Assembly (NCBI GenBank): GCA_913050205.1
Contig: CAJXAU010000033.1
Span: 1 to 9,565, forward strand
Direction: 5' to 3'
Origin: an uncultured Verrucomicrobiota bacterium
Lineage (GTDB): Bacteria; Verrucomicrobiota; Verrucomicrobiia; Limisphaerales; UBA1096
DNA: 9,565 nt
Position 1 is the first letter of the stretch, and every line of letters begins with the position of its first letter. Shown piece after piece: positions 6,192 through 9,565 of this stretch. The translations under genes and the position numbers were made by a program. The notes under the pieces were generated by a model. That model worked only from the letters and a program-made list of their open reading frames with translations, had not been told where the DNA came from and ran no database searches.

Positions 6192-7750
6192 CGCAAATAG
6201 TTCAGCGTGTACCAGCCGCGGGGATTGGTGAACTTGCTGCCGTCCGCTCCGGTCAGGGCGGATTGAATAACGAATTCGTAGACTCGATCCTTGACGAGAT
6301 CCATCGACAGGTGAACCGACTTTCCGTCCTCGGCAACGGTAATCCTGCTCGGCTTCACATCAGTTGTGCCGACTTTGGGCGAGCCGTACTCGGCGCGGTA
6401 TTCATAGCCCCAATGCTTGATGGCGTAGCTCGCCGCATCGGCCGCCGCTTTCTTGTCCACCGGCTTGGTGAAGGCAATCGTAAATCCATCCTTGGTCAGA
6501 CTGACGTGATGCATCTCCATCGGGGTGGTTTTGCCGTCCCATACGATCCGCTCAAGGCCGAAGCGTTTACCGCCTACAGAGCCCCAACCGCGACCAGTCT
6601 GCCCCACCCAAAGCGCGTTGTTCGGGCCGAACCGATTCCGCATCGCGCCGCAGTGCATCGGATCGACAAAATCAAACACGATCCCCTGAAATTCGCCCTG
6701 CACTTTTTCGAGGTGTGCCCGCATCATGTTCGACTTGGTTTGGTCTCCAACAAACACCTGCCCAGCAAACGGGCCAAACTTGCCTTTAGTCGTGTCCCAC
6801 ACCGGTTCACCGGGCGAGCTGGCCAGTTCTCCGTGCGGAAACCAGATCGCCGGCGGCGTGCGCAATTTTTCGTAATCCGCCACACTAATCTGGTTCAGTC
6901 TCTTGACCGTGGCCGCGACCTTGCGCTCGTGATCCTTATAGTCGGAGAGCAGTTTCAAATCCGTTGAAGCACTGGCCACCTGATAATCCGGGTGATCTGT
7001 CAGGCTGGAAGGATGCCCATGAAACCGACCCTTGACCACATGATGCAAGGAGGAGGTGCCGTTCCAATCGCCCTGGTTGTCCGTGTAAAAAATATCCCCG
7101 TCCGGGCTAATCCCAATGCCGGCGGGGGAACGCATACCGGACGACCACGGCACGAACCGGCCATCCAGTGTCACCTGAAACGACCACCCCCGATAAAAAG
7201 CTGAGCGGCCCATCTTGGAGTCATGCACCCGGCCGATATCCCAACGATGACTGCCAGCCCAACCGCGCCAACTCAGGCTGGTATTGAGCGTGCCGTAAAA
7301 GTTGCCGTACTGATCCCGCACGAGGCCAAAGGAGTATTCGTGATAATTGTCAGTCAATCCCCACGAAGAGTTCACCGTCTCATACACATCGGCTACGTTG
7401 TCGCCATCCTCGTCGATGAGTCTGGTCAATTCCGGCCGTTGCATCACCCAGACCTCCTTCGTTTTTTGGTCGATGTAAATACCCAGCGGCTCGTGCAACC
7501 CATCGGCGAACAGAGACCACTTGTCATCCTTGTACCGCCACACCTCACCTTCGCGCGTGCAGATAAAAAGGTGGCCGTCGGGATGAAATTCCATGCCCCC
7601 CACCCCCAGCACGATCTCGTCAGGAATCTTGATCGTATCAACACTATACCCCGCCGGGATATGCTTTGGCGCTGCATCAGCAGAAGCAAGGCCGCCCATC
7701 AACAACAGGCCGGTCAGGCCCATCAACCAGGTTTTTGTTTTCGTCATCAT
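6188..7750 (-). CDS. Secreted PQQ-dependent sugar dehydrogenase-like beta-propeller protein
   Basis: About 520 residues. Begins MMTKTKTWLMGLTGLLLMGG, a Sec signal peptide with cleavage likely near ASADA-APKH (about residue 26). The mature part is a soluble glucose/sorbosone dehydrogenase-like propeller: VGGMEFHPDGHLFICTREGE (about 50-69), a calcium-like loop LIDEDGDNVADVYE (111-124), SPAGIGISPDGDIFYTDNQG, and AGQVFVGDQT. Residues 411-520 form a separate Ig-like C-terminal domain (FTIAFTKPVDKKAA to RGWYTLNYLR), as in many PVC relatives. No CxxCH haem motif is present, so any electron acceptor must be another protein. The frame is open upstream to 7840, but that part lies over the VCBS gene; Met at 7750 or 7747 begins the signal peptide and sits 10 nt after the VCBS stop. 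Last gene of the minus-strand run. Enzymatic activity is inferred from fold only. It carries no copy of the iterated palindrome. Confidence 0.85.
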   Translation of the reverse strand: MMTKTKTWLMGLTGLLLMGGLASADAAPKHIPAGYSVDTIKIPDEIVLGVGGMEFHPDGHLFICTREGEVWRYKDDKWSLFADGLHEPLGIYIDQKTKEVWVMQRPELTRLIDEDGDNVADVYETVNSSWGLTDNYHEYSFGLVRDQYGNFYGTLNTSLSWRGWAGSHRWDIGRVHDSKMGRSAFYRGWSFQVTLDGRFVPWSSGMRSPAGIGISPDGDIFYTDNQGDWNGTSSLHHVVKGRFHGHPSSLTDHPDYQVASASTDLKLLSDYKDHERKVAATVKRLNQISVADYEKLRTPPAIWFPHGELASSPGEPVWDTTKGKFGPFAGQVFVGDQTKSNMMRAHLEKVQGEFQGIVFDFVDPMHCGAMRNRFGPNNALWVGQTGRGWGSVGGKRFGLERIVWDGKTTPMEMHHVSLTKDGFTIAFTKPVDKKAAADAASYAIKHWGYEYRAEYGSPKVGTTDVKPSRITVAEDGKSVHLSMDLVKDRVYEFVIQSALTGADGSKFTNPRGWYTLNYLR

Positions 7751-7760
7751 GTTTACAAAT

Positions 7761-8990
7761 TCATTTAAGGGGATTTTCGTACCAGAAGACCCCGAGGTTG
7801 TCGGATTCTTCGCAGGTGATCGCATCGAGGTCGCCGTCATTGTCCAAATCGACCAACTCGATCAGGTCAAATTTCACGCCGATATTTCCTCCGATGTTGT
7901 GCACGGCCCATTTCGTCCCAGACTGTTCCAGCCATGAAACGCCGGGGACGTTTCGATTGCCGCCGGTGTTGGTGGTGTGCACGAGATCGGGATGACCGTC
8001 TCCGTTGACGTCACCAATCGCCACGGCTTTGCCGTGCGGCAGACCATAGGGATTGGGCAAGGTGCCCACATCCCATCGGGTGTTGGTCTTTTTAAAAATC
8101 AAAAGTTGCTGGTTACGGGTCGTGCAAACGATGTCCGTGTCGTCATCGCCATCGAGGTCGGCTGCGTCCAAAAACATCACCTCTTTCCCCTGCCCGCCCA
8201 GCAGGTGATCGTTCCACGCAGTCGATTTTCGGAATTTTGCCGAGCCGGGATTTTCCAGCCAACCGACGCCACGGCTGACACCCCTGCGATCGGAGTAAAG
8301 CAGGTCGATGTCGCCATCGCCGTCCATGTCCAACGGCTCCAGCGACATGATCCAACCGGCGGAGCGGAGCTTCACATACTCGAACTCGGCCGCATCACGG
8401 GCCAACGAGTGGGGGTCTTTTCGCACGAGAAAACCGATGGAGGCGTTGCCACCCTTGGACGACACAAACAACTCGGAAGCACCCTTACCATCCAGCTGTG
8501 CCGGGGCGGCGAACATCCATAGTTGCTTCCCCTTGGTTGACGGGATTACTTCAGTCCTCCAGTCGCTTGATTTCCAATAGTCGCCGCGCTTGGCTGGTGC
8601 CCAGTGGATGTACATCGTCCGGGCACTGCCTTCGCAGGAACTGACCACGTCGATGTTGCCGTCGTTGTCGAGGTCGACAAACACCGCATCCTCCGGGCTG
8701 ACCACGCGGCCCACGGTCACGCTTGGCCAAGCGGCACGGGCCTTGGCTGGGCCGGGGTTGCGATAGATGACGATGGCTCCGCCCTGCTCCCAACCGGTGG
8801 TGATGTCGAGAAGGCCGTCCCCGTTCACGTCGGCCAGACGCACTCCGTCCGCGCCGAGTTTGCCCGCAGCTTTGTTGGAGGAATCAATCGTGTGCCGTTG
8901 CCACGGCTTGGCCAAGCCGGCGGCAGACAGGCCCACCAGAAGCAGCAGCGTCACGCTGCGCTTGGCCAAGCCCTGTCTCGCGGAAAACAT
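7761..8990 (-). CDS. Secreted FG-GAP/VCBS-repeat seven-bladed propeller protein
   Basis: 409 residues. Signal peptide: RSVTLLLLVGLSAAGLA with cleavage likely just before or after K28-P29. Six clear calcium-binding DxDxDG-type loops mark the blades: DVNGDGLLD (54-62), DLDNDGNID (106-114), DMDGDGDID (221-229), DLDGDDDTD (278-286), DVNGDGHPD (327-335), DLDNDGDLD (381-389). A degenerate one, QLDGKGASE (165-173), makes a seventh, so a seven-bladed integrin-alpha-like propeller is likely. There is no catalytic domain; such proteins usually bind ligands or polysaccharide in the periplasm or at the surface. It starts 22 nt after the upstream gene and ends 10 nt before the PQQ-like gene, so one transcript is likely. 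No good Shine-Dalgarno precedes ATG 8990. Three copies of the iterated palindrome lie in its first 270 bases, two bracketing the signal-peptide core. Confidence 0.9.
   Translation of the reverse strand: MFSARQGLAKRSVTLLLLVGLSAAGLAKPWQRHTIDSSNKAAGKLGADGVRLADVNGDGLLDITTGWEQGGAIVIYRNPGPAKARAAWPSVTVGRVVSPEDAVFVDLDNDGNIDVVSSCEGSARTMYIHWAPAKRGDYWKSSDWRTEVIPSTKGKQLWMFAAPAQLDGKGASELFVSSKGGNASIGFLVRKDPHSLARDAAEFEYVKLRSAGWIMSLEPLDMDGDGDIDLLYSDRRGVSRGVGWLENPGSAKFRKSTAWNDHLLGGQGKEVMFLDAADLDGDDDTDIVCTTRNQQLLIFKKTNTRWDVGTLPNPYGLPHGKAVAIGDVNGDGHPDLVHTTNTGGNRNVPGVSWLEQSGTKWAVHNIGGNIGVKFDLIELVDLDNDGDLDAITCEESDNLGVFWYENPLK
8721..8732. repeat. Iterated palindrome GCTTGGCCAAGC, copy 7
   Basis: Exact 12-mer in the VCBS gene, minus-strand frame Ala-Trp-Pro-Ser, between the first two calcium loops. 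Confidence 0.85.
8904..8919. repeat. Iterated palindrome copy 8, extended to 16 bases
   Basis: CGGCTTGGCCAAGCCG is a perfect 16-base palindrome containing the 12-mer at 8906-8917. It is at the end of the VCBS signal peptide, frame Gly-Leu-Ala-Lys-Pro. Confidence 0.85.
8960..8971. repeat. Iterated palindrome GCTTGGCCAAGC, copy 9
   Basis: Exact 12-mer at codons 7-11 of the VCBS gene, frame Leu-Ala-Lys, just before the hydrophobic core of its signal peptide and 54 bases from copy 8. Confidence 0.85.
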
Positions 8991-9012
8991 CGAAGGCGGT
9001 GGGTCGTAGGCG

Positions 9013-9565
9013 TTAGTTGAGTTTCTGCATCACCTCGACCGTGAACGACTTGGCCTCGGCCGGAGTAAGCGTCAGCTCGTTACCATTCCACTTACCCTTG
9101 GTTGACTTTGCGTTGGCCTTGTCTCGATCGACGGTGAAAATGACGTCCGCCTTGGCGTCTTCAATGGTAAATTCATAGGCCAAGCCAACACCCGCCTTCG
9201 CAGGGGTGATCTTTTGTTGAACACTCACGCCATCAACGTCGTAACGAAAGCTCACGTCCTCCTTCTTTGCCCGGCGATAACCACGGAATTGAACCTCCTT
9301 CGGGGCCTTGGCCCCTATGCGAAGCGGAAACCCATCCGCACCGACACTGAAACGGGTACCAAGCGTGCGGTTCGGGCGTCCACCGCGGCCTCGGCCGTTG
9401 CCGCGGTCCGGCCCGACGTCCATGAACGCGCCGAACCAGCCGAAGACCACGTGGGATTTCTCGGCATCAAAACAGTAGCTGATTCCGTTGGGCATACCGA
9501 CCGAGATGCCACGGGCAGGGCCGTCGGCCACATAGGAGCGGATGACCAAAGTCTCATCGGTGGCA
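9013..9565 (-). CDS. C-terminal part of an exported-type protein, 5' end outside the window
   Basis: The frame is open to the window edge, beginning ATDETLVIRSYVADGPARG, so about 183 C-terminal residues are seen and the true start lies beyond 9565. TTG 9549 is only an internal codon. Visible: ISVGMPNGISYCFDAEKSHVVFGW, FGAFMDVGPDR, a Gly/Arg-rich stretch (RGNGRGRGGRPNR), then GTRFSVGADGFPLRIG and a likely beta-sandwich ending VEVMQKLN. This resembles, from memory, C-terminal regions of large secreted PVC proteins linked to c-type cytochromes or dehydrogenases (FDA...GWxGxFxDxxP, then GFPLRIG), but I cannot name the family with confidence. No haem motif is in the visible part. It is first in the visible minus-strand run of exported-protein genes, 22 nt before the VCBS gene. 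Confidence 0.75.
   Translation of the reverse strand, partial: ATDETLVIRSYVADGPARGISVGMPNGISYCFDAEKSHVVFGWFGAFMDVGPDRGNGRGRGGRPNRTLGTRFSVGADGFPLRIGAKAPKEVQFRGYRRAKKEDVSFRYDVDGVSVQQKITPAKAGVGLAYEFTIEDAKADVIFTVDRDKANAKSTKGKWNGNELTLTPAEAKSFTVEVMQKLN

Noticed and set aside
6263..6967. Plus-strand open frame of 234 codons
   Set aside because: Antisense shadow of the PQQ-like gene with no recognisable domain.
7751..7840. Upstream extension of the PQQ-like protein by 30 codons
   Set aside because: It overlaps the VCBS gene in another frame and would put a Ser/Thr-rich stretch before an evident signal peptide.
8904..8971. Palindromes as intrinsic terminators
   Set aside because: They lie inside well-supported coding sequences and lack T-runs.
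497..8971. The repeated 12-mer as a CRISPR array or transposon end
   Set aside because: Spacing is irregular over kilobases, no spacers, no transposase and no target duplications; all full copies are inside intact genes.

Overview
The window reads as a gene-dense bacterial chromosome with GC in the high fifties (estimated by eye). Tat-exported FAD oxidoreductase lipoproteins, seven-bladed FG-GAP/VCBS propellers and secreted PQQ-sugar-dehydrogenase-like proteins together suggest the PVC group, most likely Verrucomicrobiota (Pedosphaera/Limisphaera-like). This is inferred from protein style only; there is no rRNA here. I see no mobile element, CRISPR array, tRNA or rRNA, and no gene-free stretch over 300 bases.

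Layout. (1) 132-2785, plus strand: a TPR lipoprotein, a DUF2203 protein joined to it by a one-base stop/start overlap, and a small membrane protein of unknown function. (2) 2731-4376, minus strand: a dihydroorotate-dehydrogenase-like flavoenzyme followed by coaE, also joined by a one-base overlap. coaE runs tail-to-tail into the small membrane protein gene with a 55-base antisense overlap. (3) 4377-4457: a short divergent promoter region. (4) 4458-6191, plus strand: an FAD-dependent oxidoreductase with a Tat/lipoprotein signal. (5) 6188-9565, minus strand: three closely spaced genes for exported proteins, in transcription order an incomplete C-terminal fragment, a VCBS propeller protein, and a PQQ-dehydrogenase-like propeller protein. 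The FAD gene and the last propeller gene share a TTAA that supplies both stop codons.

Group 2 is core metabolism (flavin oxidoreductase, CoA synthesis). Groups 4 and 5 look like an exported oxidative/catabolic set acting in the periplasm or at the cell surface; substrates cannot be read from sequence.

The most striking signal is not a gene. The palindrome GCTTGGCCAAGC occurs seven times exactly, and its core TTGGCCAA nine times, inside five unrelated coding sequences on both strands and in all three reading frames. By a hand estimate this is roughly 70-fold more than chance for the core. Half-sites GCTTGG and CCAAGC also join in the other order (CCAAGCGCTTGG, three times), and an 18-mer made of both occurs in exact inverted copies in two unrelated genes. 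It behaves like a genome-wide highly iterated palindrome, similar in kind to cyanobacterial HIP1 but of different sequence.
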